From Macrocystis pyrifera (Eukaryota > Sar > Phaeophyceae > Laminariales > Laminariaceae), in the NCBI GenBank assembly GCA_031763025.1, contig JASSKH010000002.1:20836168-20900167 (forward strand): a stretch of DNA of 64,000 nt, read 5' to 3'. A program made the position numbers and the translations under genes. Below are positions 20,961-32,390 of the stretch, piece by piece. The first letter of the stretch is position 1, and every line of letters starts with the position of its first letter. The notes under the pieces are model-generated. The model was given only the letters and a program-made list of their open reading frames with translations, did no database searches and had not been told where the DNA came from.

Positions 20961-22382
20961 AGACGAGTTTATGAGCACAACAGCTCGATCTGAAACCAAG
21001 ACAGGCGTGTCTATCGGGAGGAGTGGTAGCGACCAGTAATTGCCATGAATTCACATGGACTTCATGGGTTTCAACCTGGTGTCTAGGCCTGACAGGCCGG
21101 AGGGGGGCGAAGCTCAGGGGATAAGCGCCCTTCACACGCTTCTGGACGACATGTTTGCCGCGTAATGTTTAGGGCGGATTTTTGAGTTTTTTTTGTTGCC
21201 CTCTGTTGATGTGCTGGTACAGACGTATGCTGATTGACGTTTGATGTCTGTAGGCTAAGTGTGAGGAAAGCGAGGAGTGGATGGTGCAGGAACGAGTTTG
21301 TCGTGTATGTTGTGTAGAGTGGTGCCTTTAGCATATTCGGAGCATATGGGAGGGTGGCTAAGTGTGTTAGTTGTATCGGTTGCGGCTGAAGATGCGTTCG
21401 GAAAAGGGCGGGGGAAAATTACCCAAGCCTCCGGGACAGATCATGATATATCAATATATCTATAGCAGATAATCTAGTTCCTCACCTGCCGCTGTGAAGC
21501 GGTTGTGCAGGGTCTGCATTATAGATCAGATCCAACCAAGGAAACATGCGCTACAGTGGTAATTGACCATCCGGATTATTCGCCTCTCACCCGGCAACAT
21601 GTGCTCTACTGCAGATCGTACAAGATCTGTCTAAATATCTGCTTCGAGAGTGTCTACGTCATCTATCGAAATATGACGAGATGGTCTGTCCAAGATGCGA
21701 GACACTGTCTACATATTTTTAGGGGGTACGTACGTCTTGGGCGTATCGAAGTCGCTCTAAAAGGTTGCCGTTGCAAATATGTGTGGCTCGCTGATGTTAG
21801 GGACGTAGTCGGAGATGAATGAGACTGGTGTATAGGGTGGTCCTGCACAGACACGTTTCGAAAGCCGGGGAGAGGGTTGAGATTTGCTCTACTGCTCTGC
21901 AGTTGAAGCGATGCAGGCATACGTTTGGGGAGTACTGTAGGTAAGGCAGGAATAGTGTTGCTCACTTATTTTGTCACTGGAGCAAGTCCACGGCATATTG
22001 TGGTGTTGACTGATTTTCGGAGCCCCTCCCATGTGAAACTCAATATTTCACCAGAGACACGACTTCAAATAATTTGTTTTTCGTAAGCCGGGCAGTATAT
22101 TTTTGCTGACAAATATTTACAGTGGTGTCCTGAAAACAAATACCCCAGAAAAAAAAGTGTCGTGCTGCACTCAGCGGTTGTAGTCGCTCCTACGAGGAGC
22201 TCAACCGGTCGGAAAAATACTGCCCCAAAAAGGCAAAAAAAGTGGGAACTCCTACAGACTGCCTCAACGTACGGTATGTTTGACCCGTTATGGTACTGCT
22301 TTTGTAAGGTTTATATGCAATCATCTTTAGAAGACGGAGGAGGCCACTCTTGGTGCCACGGGTCTGTTGTATGATTTTCATT
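20961..22382. other. No recognisable feature
   Basis: Open frames of 60-105 codons overlap on both strands and show no motif. No internal repeat was noticed. Confidence 0.4.
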
Positions 22383-23335
22383 TTTCGTCGAAGTAGGTAG
22401 AAGCTTCCACCACTGCCATGGAAGCCTCGATCGCTTTCATGGAAGTTGTGGACGCCTCCATCGTTTCCATGAAAGTTGTGAAAGCTTTCGTGGAAGTGAT
22501 GGAACCTTCAATGGAAGAGATGAAATCTTGCATAAACTTCATGGAGGCTTTTAGCCGCTTCCGCGGAAGCGTCCATGGAATTAAGTAGTGGAATCTCCCG
22601 GAAAGGGGCCATGGAAGCGGCAGTAGAAATTTTCATGGAATTAGGAATTCACTTCCATTGGCTTCCGCGTACTTTTATCGATTTTAAATTGCTCCCACAA
22701 CCTTCAGGCTGTGTCTGGAAGCTTACACTGCATTCAAAGAAGCTTTCACGGAAGCCGCTTCCGCATCAGTACATGGGCGCTTCCATGGGCGCTTTCAAGG
22801 CAGCTTTAACTGGGAGCTTCCACTACTTCCATTGAACTGACCATCACTTCTGTGAAAATTTCACCGCTTTTTTCCATGGAAGAGATGGAAGCTTCCATGT
22901 ATTGAGGTGGAAAGCTTCACTTTTTGATAGGATTGGAAGCTCCCGCCGATGGTGTCTGCGTACGCTTGGGTAAAATCTTGCAGTAGCGGTTGCCTGGAAA
23001 CTTCCAATGAGCTGCGCTCTCTTCTAAACGTTTCTATGACTGCAATATCGTTCCACTTACTTCCACTTACTCTCTCGCAATTTGACGTACATGCACTCCT
23101 TCCACCGGCTTCCATGCGTGTCCACGTGCTTCCCCCTATTTTTCATGTCTTTCTTCTGTCTTGGACGACCTAAAAGGAAGCATATGGGCGCTCCTAAAGA
23201 ACGAGGAAAACTTCTGATTTTCACGAAACCAAACAAAATTAGAGGCTTCCGCGAAAGGAGACGGAATCAATAGCAACTTATGTTGCAGCACCGGAAGCTT
23301 CCAATGACGTGTTAGCTTCCACTACTGGCTTACAT
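22383..23335. repeat. Region dense in GGAAGC/GCTTCC and CATGGAAG words
   Basis: Dozens of occurrences of GGAAGC, GCTTCC, CCATGG and CATGGAAG on both strands are spaced irregularly (about 10-40 bases) across ~950 bases, for example 22,400-22,600 and 22,740-22,920. It is not a regular tandem array. The words are complementary to each other, so the region could form many alternative hairpins. Open frames here (22,575-22,835 +, 22,861-23,115 -) encode the word repeats and are not convincing genes. Confidence 0.65.
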
Positions 23336-25484
23336 CCATTCCAGTGACCACAATGTACGTGCTTTTTCGCGTTCTTCAGATGCCTACTACGATAGAGGTA
23401 GCATGTTCGATTCTGACTGACAGGCTTCTTCAAGAACAACTGAACATGGATACCCCTTGGTTATTTCGCATTGTTCTTCGAACAACGCTTACGATAGGCC
23501 GACTCCAGAGTCTGTTTTAGTTTGTCAAAAGACGTTTTCTACGATAGAAGTGCGTATCACAGTTGGGAAAAACAAATTATGAGCTACCACTCCGTCCTCG
23601 CCGGGGGCCAGTTGAAAGATGAGTACGTAACGTGTGCTCCACATTGCTGGGCGTAATGCGTACGTACATGATACGAGATGCGTGTATGCTAGCATCACTC
23701 GATTCATGTGTTTGTTCCGGTCGAGTTCCGCAATATTTCATGGGGGGACAGAGAAGGCTCGGAAAACTGAGGGTGAATTTGTGTCGTAATCAAAATCAGT
23801 TTTTGTGTGCGACATGTTAGAGTTCCTCAAGTCAGGAGCTACTTGTCCCCCACGACAGGACTTCACTCAAATTATGTTGTGAGTTCGATTTGCTAATAAT
23901 GTGCCGACCTAGACAGCAAGAAAGTAGCTGATGGGAAGAAGCAGACCGCAAGCTTCCATGTAGGCTTACGGGCATGATTTTGCGGCTCTTCGCCGTGGGC
24001 GCCAAGTTTCCACCGAAGTAAACTAAACAATGCAAAGCTGTGCTGGGAAGTTCTCTTTCTAGACACTCTACAAATTGGCCGCTGTCATGATGATGAGTAA
24101 ATTTCTGACACGAAGTAAAAAAGCTGCTTACTATTATGAAGTGTTTTCGGTCGAATATAAAAAAATTGATTGGACGTGTGTTTCAAGTCATTCGGCGTTC
24201 TATACGTGTACTACTTTCGTTCCACGTTAACCTTTCGACACGACACTTGTTTGTTTGTTGTTGATGCGTTGAAGTGCTGCCGTGTTGTTCCAGCGGAGAA
24301 AAGTACGATGTTAGAGACCATATCAACAGAGGCAGACAAAACACACTCTGGTAGTAGCTACTGTAGTAGTGGCAAGCCTTGATAGATGCAACAGCACGCG
24401 CGATGACGTTTGCAAACAGTGCAGGGGCAGACGCACTGCATGATCCGGAAAGTCTGTCAATCATATACCTCGTACACGTATCATTGCAATTCATCTATGC
24501 TGCACGAAACATTACGTCGCAAACTGTTTGACTGCGTGCGCCCCCGAAACCCTTGTGATCGGCGACACCTCTCCATACAGCAAAGGAAACGAAGTTGAGG
24601 TCTGATTTATATGATGTCAATCACCGTATAACCCCCCCCGCCACCCCGTCCGATGAGTAAACCCTCCCCCTCCCCCACGGAACACGCCCGTGTACAGGGT
24701 ATGGCATGGAGGGATGCAAACGATAAGAATATCACCTCTTTCCAGCGTCCACGAAGAACGTGCCCCAATCCAACTTCAAACCCACGGCAACAGCTGAACA
24801 AAACATCAGTCAATCCTACGGCATGGGATCAAAACACGACAACAAACGACGACCGTATAGTTACCAAACATTGCGCAATCGTCGAGCGCAACAGCAGATA
24901 AAAACGCAGTCCCACGCTTCGGTGTGTAGGCGTCCACCACAAACAGAATAACCTCTCTCAGGCGGTCCCTGTCCTCAAGCACGCGAAACGAATTAACGGC
25001 AATCACGCTGGACGCTGAAACCCTCAGGCATGATTCGTCAAGTATCCGCGCGAGGGTGTTTCATGGGCATATAGACACGACTTGGAACTAGAATACAGGA
25101 TTTTCGACCATTATTCGTATTTCGTAGTTGTAGAATAGTTGAGGCAAAACATCACATGAATCTTGATCTTTCCCCCCCTTTTTTAGGGCCAAGAGATTTC
25201 TACCCATCATGGTAACGAAGGTTTTTCCTTCCCTTCCATCTTCGACAACGACTCTCTAAAAGATAACTCATCCACCTGGAGAACAACAACTCAACAGTGC
25301 ATGTCCTTCCTTTATCACTGATGTAGGCATTGTGCTATGTTCTCTTGCGTAAAATGAAATATTTCAGCGTTTTCGTGAAATTGTTGTGCTACTCGTTCGC
25401 AACTTCGAGTACACGAAAACACCTAGTGAGTCGCTTCTGGCTTCCTACGACTGCCGTCTGGCGCACCCAATACCCTCACACATC
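23336..25484. other. No supported gene
   Basis: Scattered open frames of 60-103 codons. The minus-strand frame at 24,806-25,006 has a mixed, protein-like composition (NSFRVLEDRDRLREVILFV) but no recognised domain. A C-rich patch lies at 24,629-24,680. Confidence 0.4.
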
Positions 25485-25874
25485 CTAACAAGAACATTCT
25501 TCAATTTCGCGGGCTGTAGCATCCTGTGACAAGCTGTAGCTGTCCGCTAGTAAGGTGCAAATGTTCAGTTTTGGATTGGATTTTTTCTTGATTTGTGTAC
25601 CCCAATTAGCGACCAATTTCGACCACTGCAGCACCTCTAGGTCGAGATGCAGGCCTCTATTGAGAACGGGCAGGAGATCAATCTCGACAGAAGCACAAGC
25701 TTGCTTGATCGACCTCTTTCGAGTTACCGTCGCTCTCTGGAATGCACGAACCAGCCGAGGTTGTAAACGCAGCGATGTTTTATTCTGTAACGATAAAACA
25801 TCTATATATTGGAGTGACCGGGAACTCGGGAACCAGACGACTCTTGGGTGCCAGCATCCCCTTTTAGGCAACAA
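25485..25874 (-). CDS. Hypothetical protein, 129 aa, overlaps the inverted-repeat boundary
   Basis: A continuous minus-strand frame from ATG near 25,872 to TGA at 25,485. The middle (IDLLPVLNRGLHLDLEVLQW, then SKLVANWG) has the leucine/charge rhythm of a folded protein, but I cannot assign a family; a distant 3'-5' exonuclease-like fold crossed my mind without motif support. Its first ~38 codons lie in sequence that is duplicated at the window's right end (63,884-64,000). Confidence 0.3.
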   Translation of the reverse strand: MLPKRGCWHPRVVWFPSSRSLQYIDVLSLQNKTSLRLQPRLVRAFQRATVTRKRSIKQACASVEIDLLPVLNRGLHLDLEVLQWSKLVANWGTQIKKKSNPKLNICTLLADSYSLSQDATAREIEECSC

Positions 25875-26192
25875 TCCTTGTCGATCAAGTTTGTCGCACT
25901 AATATTCATATCACATTTCCCCCCCCGTTTCGCCGCAACACACGCGCCGTCTGCAACAAGAGAACAGAATGCCAGGCAAGTATACGGCTTTGGGGCAAGA
26001 ACATTCTATTACCCCCCCTCCTCCTCGCGCCAGCCGGGACCATGCAAAGTGACAACAACCACATTGACAAAACACGAAAATACCTGGTTATTGTTGTGAG
26101 CGCACGGCGTGGCGCACTAAACCCCCCCCCCCCCCACACACCCGGTCTATGATTATACAACTACGGCCATACATGATAATGACCCCCCCCCC
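25758..26192. repeat. Large inverted repeat, left arm, outer segment
   Basis: The reverse complement of 63,576-64,000. Landmarks GGTTGTAAACGCAGCGATG (25,759), AGAACAGAATGCCAGGCAAG (25,963) and CTACGGCCATACATGATAAT (26,161) all recur inverted, with substitutions and small indels. Because the window ends at 64,000, the outer limit of this arm cannot be determined. Confidence 0.85.
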
Positions 26193-26400
26193 AAAATCTA
26201 GATCTGGATGGGTTGGCGTCGAGTGGCGACGACGCTGTAAAACAAGCCACCAGACACTAGACATGCAATGTACAGACTGCTCCTTCTGGCATAAATGCCA
26301 CATAGACCAGACCAGACATAAGACACTATGCAAACAACAGCTCAGGTACCAGACCCACCGGTAGAGCAAACACAACACAGAACACACGATTCACCGTTAT
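26193..26400 (+). pseudogene. Possible LINE ORF1 5' part (Cys/His-rich)
   Basis: The + frame through 26,364 reads RSGWVGVEWRRRCK and then CTDCSFWHKC followed by a further Cys (KTLC). The C-x2-C...FWH.x.C spacing is reminiscent of half a PHD-type zinc finger, a domain found in ORF1 of some LINEs. It is the first sequence of the inserted block, as expected for a 5' end. Short and without a good start; weak. Confidence 0.25.
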
Positions 26401-26557
26401 TTCCCATAAAAACACAAACCAGATTTAGACATGAAATTACTCAACTAACATATTTTTTTCCCATACCGAAACGCAAAAAAACCGGATTTAGACGTGAAAC
26501 AATTGAACTAACCAGTTTTTTTTTTTTCCCCCCATATGATTACAAAAACCGGATTTA
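26400..26557 (+). repeat. Dimeric ~64-bp array, left part (interrupted by the LTR element)
   Basis: Monomer A contains GATTTAGACATGAAATTACT and monomer B GATTTAGACGTGAAACAATT; each is followed by CAACTAAC or GAACTAACCAG, a T-run, and a CCATA phrase. Two monomers are present before the LTR element; the array resumes at 35,220. Confidence 0.75.
26554..26557 (+). other. Target-site duplication (TTTA), left
   Basis: TTTA directly before the 5' LTR and again directly after the 3' LTR (35,220-35,223). Removing the element and one copy restores a normal array monomer (CCGGATTTAGACATG). Confidence 0.85.
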
Positions 26558-26929
26558 TGTGGGTTCCAGCTTCTCGACCAGACCGTCGCATGGGTATTGT
26601 CCCGCGGAGGTCTCACCATTCGCCGAGGTCGTGGATATCCGTATATCTTATTGTACGACTGTGGTCATCCATATTCCATGACTATTTGTTGTCGTCAGCA
26701 GAGATGTCGTCAGCAGTGACATTGTCCCGTGACAAGTAGTCACTGCGGATTGGAATGCAAGGCCCGTGCCTCGCACACACTCTCTCTTCCTCTTCCATCA
26801 TCGTTGATGGTTGCTCGTGAGATCGTCCGTACCGATCCTATACCAAAACCTGGCGTGTCCTACACGCTACACCCTCTAAGAAAGGGAAGTGCCACAGATG
26901 TCGAGTCGAACATGGGGTTCCTCCCCACA
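26558..26929 (+). repeat. 5' LTR (372 bp)
   Basis: TGTGGG...CCCACA ends. Against the 3' LTR I find only two substitutions: C/G at the twelfth base (TTCCAGC vs TTCCAGG) and T/G near the end (GGGGTTCC vs GGGGGTCC). A short internal duplication GATGTCGTCAGCAG/TTGTCGTCAGCAG lies at about 26,689-26,716. I do not see a clear TATA box. Confidence 0.9.
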
Positions 26930-27350
26930 TTTGACGTCGACGAAGGCTCGCGCCTGTGGCAGTTCTTGTTTTCTCGTGGAAACACACAAGAGGTTCGGTA
27001 TTTTTCTTCACATCGTACGAAGAAAAACACGAAAGAAAAATCAAAGAGGACACGAGTCAGTGCTTCGTAGACTGAGTAAACTACCCCCCCTTTCATCGTT
27101 GCGATCTATGGAAGGCGCCCTTCGCCACGCTCATCGTTGACAAGCGAAGAACGCTCTCCAATCGCTATGGGCCGTGGTTCTACCCGTCTTCTGGTATACG
27201 ATATGCTCAAGCCGCGTTGGTAAGCTTTCGGTGGCGAGTAGATCTATCGTACCTACCGTCGTTTGTTTCTTTCGCTGTACGTATCAGTGAAACAGACACG
27301 TTCGTTATGTCTACCTGCGAGTAGATATTTTCGTTTTGTCGATTTCAGGT
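26930..27350 (+). other. LTR-element leader; no standard primer-binding site seen
   Basis: The bases after the 5' LTR (TTTGACGTCGACGAAGG) do not begin with TGG, as they would if the 3' end of an intact tRNA primed minus-strand synthesis. No gag-like frame was recognised in the following 400 bases. Confidence 0.4.
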
Positions 27351-27354
27351 AGGT

Positions 27355-27570
27355 GTTTGTCTGCAGAGTCTTCTGTGAACCCACCTGGAGCGCTAACGCT
27401 ACGTAGCATAAGCGCTGGTTCTTCGTATAACCACCGACGAAACACCGTCCTAGTTTCATCCACCAATAACCGCGCTCTGCCCTCGTTAGGCAGGTACATA
27501 CCATTGGTTCGTTGGACTGGTAAAATCTCTCCTGTTCCTTCTTGTTGTTCTGTTGTGGTAATTTCGTAAT
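27355..27570 (+). pseudogene. LTR-element pol fragment upstream of RT
   Basis: The frame ending at TAA near 27,570 reads SVNPPGALTLRSIS, then RNTVLVSSTN and RYIPLVRW. The order PPG..L.LR..S followed by NTVLV resembles the linker between protease and RT in gypsy pol, where such short beta-strand segments occur. The frame is open only for about 77 codons. Confidence 0.3.
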
Positions 27571-28929
27571 TTTCCACTTATCGTATGCATCATACAAGGG
27601 AACACAACACACAAGACTTTGAAGCACAGGTAGAGTTGGTACAATCGTCACGTATCATTGCTTTGCGTGCTGTCGCTGGGCCGCAGCAGCGCAGTGGTTG
27701 TGTATTCGTCACCGTGAGTACAACTGCCGACGTGCTCTCTCCCCTTCGTACGGGGGGGGCAGCACGGGTAATCGCCACTTCTTTGGCAGATCTGCGTGGG
27801 GTGTCTAGCTGTTTGTACCCTTTTCTATCCCATGCAGAGGTCATATTTCGTACGTTGACCTGTCTGGTCAAAGTTGAGCAAACAACTCTTATTCTGCTAG
27901 TTGGAGAGTTCGTGGTTGTTGCACACATAAACGACTAAAATAATAAAAATAAAACGGAATGCCGCGAAGAGGAGCTTGTCGCGTATGCGCGACCGAACGT
28001 ACAAGGTCAGTACGAAATATCGGGCAGCCGTCTTGCTTGATAAATGGTATTCGTGTGTACCATTCAGCTCGACTCGGTCCCCATGCAACAGCATGATGTG
28101 ATAGGCGCATTCCGTACTCGGCACCATCGCTATTAATTGACTCTCGTTCAGGTACTCGTACGTACTCGTGTACGCGTGGTACTCGTACAGTCAGTCTGCC
28201 TGGTGGTCGATTTATGTTTTTATTTTTTCCGTTTCGTCTCGTATTTTTACGATTTTCTTTGGTTCTTTGGAAAATAATTGCGCCATTCAATTGCTTATCG
28301 CATAAATATGTTCGCGGATTTCCGTCCTGTTCGATTTGGTCGACAGAAAGAGCAAAGAAACCCTCATACAGTCCAAAAAGCAGTACCGCAGAACGATATT
28401 GTATGTCGCAATCTCACCGCATTTTGGCAATCGTATTGTCACTACAGAGTACTACGCAGTACTTACACTACTGCTGTATGGATTGAGGGACCACTACCAC
28501 TAGTTCGACAGTGAGTTAATACAGCAGTATAAAACTCGTCGTTGGCCGAATATAGGAGGTAGTCTATCAGACTGACTCACAGTCATATTTACCTGTACAA
28601 CAGTACCTGTACGTACAAGTAGGTAGCTTGTGCGGTACACGTTGGATGCATGACATAAAGGCTCCGTGGCCCACCAATGTGCACTTCGTTGCGTGCCGTA
28701 AATCGTTGGACGCTTGAAGTCGTGGCATATTATGTCACTATCCGTTACATTAGGCGATATTCCTCGCCGTACAGCACCAGTCGTCTCACTTTCAGCAGCG
28801 CATGGAAACACGTGCTGAAGTATGTACAACATGCCGAAAGTTTGCGAAATTATGATGATTTGTGGCGCAGCCATCGTTGGCACGTTACATATATATGTAA
28901 AACCGTTACAGGTATCATGATGTGGTCAT

Positions 28930-29265
28930 ATAACTGTGAGTGCTCTCAGAAAATCAGATGTTTTGCGAAGAGCGAGCTATCGTAACTCGCACCGTTTTCA
29001 CATGGCTAGCAATAATTATAGATGGTTTGGTTGCTATATCAGTAGCTAATCCATCTTCCGAGTATCTTGCAGAGATTGTCAAATTCGTCAAGTGTTTCGG
29101 TAGCGTCTCCAGCTCAACTGCACGTGCAGACTGTCATAGCAGCAGAATCATCCATAACACCGACCGGCATAATTGCAGCTGTGTGTGCTGAAATCGTAGC
29201 ACCGTTGTCTAAAGTACTTGTTGACTCCACGTTCTTGATGATCAATAGTCAGCAACTAACTTAAG
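28930..29265 (+). pseudogene. LTR-element reverse transcriptase fragment
   Basis: A frame at 28,940-29,191 includes WLAIIIDGLVAIS followed by SSEYLAEIVKFVKCFG, which matches the layout of the RT catalytic motif (YIDD..+.S) followed by the helix with E.L..I...V..F. The second catalytic Asp is Gly here (IDG). In another frame AEIVAPLSKVL (about 29,190-29,225) matches the connection region usually written IA.PLTKLL. The two pieces being in different frames, and the D-to-G change, show the enzyme is dead. Confidence 0.55.
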
Positions 29266-30123
29266 ATATCTGCGCAAATATTATCTCGTTTTCTTTTCGT
29301 TGTCTCGAGCGGAGTTTGGCAAGTGTGTCACGGCCGGAACAGTGTTCCCTTTCCCCCGTTTTCTCGAGTACAGCATTGCCATGGTCGGCGGTGCCCAGTT
29401 CCATCAGCGCGACTGTTGTACAGAGCGCTTACTGGCACGTTGTCGTTCCCCCCGATCACAGCTATTCTACCACATTTTTGTGGCAAGCACTCTCCTACAC
29501 ATTTACACCGTGTGGTGTTCGTAGTACTGAATGATCTGTGAGTCTTCACAAAATGGCACAAATATCGTTGAGCCATACGTATTGTCGAGGTGTTAATTGT
29601 CGTGGGCAACTCCCGTGTTTGTCCACAACTCGAAAGTTTCAATCTTTGACGACCGTGTTCGTAGCTCGGCAAACAACTAGTAGCCGTCGAAATTAGCGGA
29701 TGGTCCTAAATCGGTCGTATATTTAGGCCACGTAAATTCTGCTCGATGAGTATGCCAGTTGGGGGAATCGTGGCAAGCCCTCGAAAAGCTGTCAAACCTC
29801 ATTTGCACCAAAGATTGTCGTTTTGTTTTTATGTGTGGTTAATGTCTCACGGCGGTTCGTTGTCAAAGTTCGCCGAAGTAACCGCACCGCTCGCTGAACG
29901 GTACATAAGGATGTTGCTGCCCGGACACATATTACAAAGCCTGGACAACGCGCAAAATACGCGTTTGCCCACATCAAGCGTTTACTGATGGTGGCTTCCG
30001 TGTTCAAGATCCTTAGTATTACTAGAGTCAGGTATCGTAAATACATGTAGTGATATGAAACCGTTGTCGCACTTGCTTATTATTAATGGCGAGCGTACTC
30101 TATTGAGAAGGACGTTGCGATGA

Positions 30124-30245
30124 TTGTTGATCATCAACCTCCTGACCCGTCCATATCACAATTAGACATGTATATTTTTAGTATGCTAAATCGTTGGAGT
30201 ATCGTTCTTCAGACTTCCAACTTTACCGTTCAGCATGTAAAAGGG
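30124..30245 (+). pseudogene. LTR-element RNase H fragment
   Basis: IVDHQPPDPSIS, then RWSIVLQTSNFTVQHVKGN, follows the end of the gypsy RNase H domain (TDH..L, R..RW...L..F...+..+.G..N). Only about 40 codons can be followed. It lies about 1 kb downstream of the RT fragment, the expected spacing. Confidence 0.55.
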
Positions 30246-30430
30246 AATCTTGTTTTTTTTTGTTTCCCTATACATAATACCGAGCGTTTGACGTAGTGGC
30301 GAATTAACGTTTGCTTGGAGTGGTGGCCGTAAGTTATATCCCCACAGCGTCTGAGGGAAAGACTCTACCGTTTGGCTAGCCACGCACCATTCAGGGCTCC
30401 TCTCAATCCTCGTAGAGCGAAATATTCGCT

Positions 30431-30840
30431 GATACAGCGTCGTCGCTGCTTCTCAAGCAGTGTTGTCGCTGTTCTTCTTACAGCATCGTTGCTGTTCCTC
30501 AAACAGCGTTGTCGCTGTTGCTCATACAGCGTTGTCGCTGTTCCTCTTTTATTACAGCATTGTTGCTGTTCCTCAAACAGCGTTGTCGCTGTTCCGCATA
30601 CAGCGTTGTCGCTGTTAATCTTATAGCATCGTTGCTGTTCCTCCAACAGCGTTGTCGCTGTTCATCATACAGCGTTGTCGCTGTTAATTTTACAGCATCG
30701 TTGCTGTTCCTCCAACAGCGTTGTCGCTGTTCATCATACAGTGTTGTCGCTGTTCCGCACACAGTGTTGTCGCTGTTTCCGTGGTTTCTAATACAGCGTT
30801 GTCGCTGTTACGCATCCAGCGTTGTCGCTGTTTCCGTGTT
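30431..30840 (+). repeat. 23-bp tandem array inside the LTR element (17 units)
   Basis: Seventeen units of CAGCGTTGTCGCTG plus a 9-base variable tail (such as TTCATCATA, TTAATCTTA or TTCCTCAAA). The core CAGCG-TTGT-CGCTG is an inverted repeat. Two unit types alternate irregularly: CAGCGTTGTCGCTG and CAGCATCGTTGCTG. It interrupts pol between RNase H and integrase. Open frames on both strands through it (for example 30,509-30,910) simply encode the repeat. Confidence 0.85.
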
Positions 30841-31004
30841 TTCGTTGATGAACCCAGAATGTTTCTGGAAGAACAATGTGTTGAGTTCGATCCGTACATC
30901 GAATAGGTGAAAACAGTTGTTACCGTTCCCGTTTCCAACGATTAAATCTAGTACTCGATGAGCCACAGACCGTTTGAACGAAACCGCACTATTCCAATCG
31001 TTAT

Positions 31005-32390
31005 ATGCGTATATATCTGCAAGAGAGCAGTTCGTTCGGTGACCAAATCGTGCACCCACCACTCTCCGGGAATGACCCGTACCGTGATCTACCAGCGTTC
31101 GGTGGTCATCTAGCTTCGAAAGCTACGCTCATTAAACCCGAGACCGTGGTTCAGTGGCTGTCTATGTACAAGGATGAAACCACGCAGTTCGATGCCATTT
31201 TCGAACCAACATTGCAAGACGTATTACTGTCCTCTGACGTACATGTTGAGCATCGTCTTTTTTCCGTCCGTTTCATGTGTACACCCTGCCCTGGTCGAGT
31301 AAAATCGTCGTCGAATTACTCGAAGTACATCATGTTCGTGATTGACCACACGACTCATTTTCTCGTGATGGTCGCGATTAGTGACTAATCAACCGCCACA
31401 ATCGCCCGAGTTTTTCGAGAACACGTGTTCTCCGTTGTCTCTGCTCCGGAAACTTTGCATTCGGACCAAGGTAGCGAGTTTGAGAATGAACTTGTCAAGG
31501 AGTTGCAAGCCGTATACAGGTATGGGTTCAAAAAGACGCGCACGTCAGCGTACCGCCCACAAAGCAACCCCGTCTTAGAGCGTGTGCGTATTACCTTGCA
31601 CAACATGTTGGCGATGTACGTAAACGTTAAATACGACAATTGGGCAGAATTACTACCGTTTATTCAGCTCGCGCACAACACAGCCTATAACAAAACGCTC
31701 GAAGACACCCCACATTTTTTAATGTTCGGCCGTAGAGCTTCGTTATCCGTTGACATTATTCTCGGCGTCCCGTGTACGTCTGGTTCTGGAACACGATTGG
31801 AATACTCCCGTCGTACCATTGAAAACCTGCAACTCGCTTACGAAATTGCTCGTCGCAATTTACAGGAACGTACCGACAAGCAGACAGAAACTAACGAGAA
31901 ATTGTCCTTTCCGCAATATCAGCAGGGAGATCAGGTGTTCGTACACCGCCCCTATACCGTTGCTGATGGACCGAACCCCAAACTTATTAGTCCCTGGCGT
32001 AGTCCATTTACTGTTCGTTCCCAACTATCACCCGTAATTTATCGTGTTGCGAGAGATGGCGAACTTGCGGAAACATCAGTTCATTTTGGTCGTATGAAGG
32101 CATACCATAATGACGCGTCTAACTCAGTACCGGATTTTACAGCACTGGACGAGTTCCTTGTGAGAACAACGTTGCCGCTACCTGACTTAGACGGCTCTGT
32201 GCTCACCGTACACATCGGCCCGTATGCTAATGAAGCTATTGAAAGTCATAAGCGTGGCCTTGGTAAAGCCTCGCCTAATTTCCAATACCACTTTCTCGTG
32301 AAAGATAAACCGTCTAGTTTTGGTATTTGGAGACGTGGCAACATCGTGCCACAAGATGATCAGAGCGTATCGTACGAGGATCCTAGCTGA
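31005..32390 (+). pseudogene. LTR-element integrase with GPY/F and chromodomain-like tail, one nonsense codon
   Basis: One frame from 31,005 to TGA 32,390 is broken only by TAA at 31,386-31,388. GGHLASKATL and WLSMYKD fit the N-terminal zinc region, although its Cys pair is not seen. SSSNYSKYIMFVIDHTTHF is followed by the stop, then ETLHSDQGSEF (second catalytic Asp) and AYRPQSNPVLERV (Glu). The Asp-Glu distance is 37 residues, two more than the usual 35, owing to an extra YR near VYRYGF. Where the first catalytic Asp is expected (D..GP) the sequence has CTPCPG. Downstream, LISPWRSPFTV fits the GPY/F module and HFLVKDKPSSFGIW resembles a chromodomain core. Probably inactive. Confidence 0.75.

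Noticed and set aside
22575..23115. ORFs in the GGAAGC-rich region
   Set aside because: Both strands are open because of the word composition; there are no motifs.
28214..28486. Hydrophobic ORFs within the LTR element (also 27,585-27,938)
   Set aside because: Overlapping open frames exist on the other strand, no motif is present, and the composition explains the residues.
30431..30840. CRISPR-like array (regular 14-base repeat with variable tails)
   Set aside because: The variable part is only about 9 bases and itself repeats (TTCATCATA, TTAATCTTA). There are no cas genes, and the array lies in a eukaryotic LTR element. It is a minisatellite.
31386..31388. TAA read as glutamine (alternative genetic code), since related integrases have Gln at the matching place
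   Set aside because: It is a single case in a degenerate element. The LINE stops fall at Trp positions, not Gln, and the helicase-peptidase frame does not contain in-frame TAA or TAG at conserved Gln. A simple nonsense mutation explains it.
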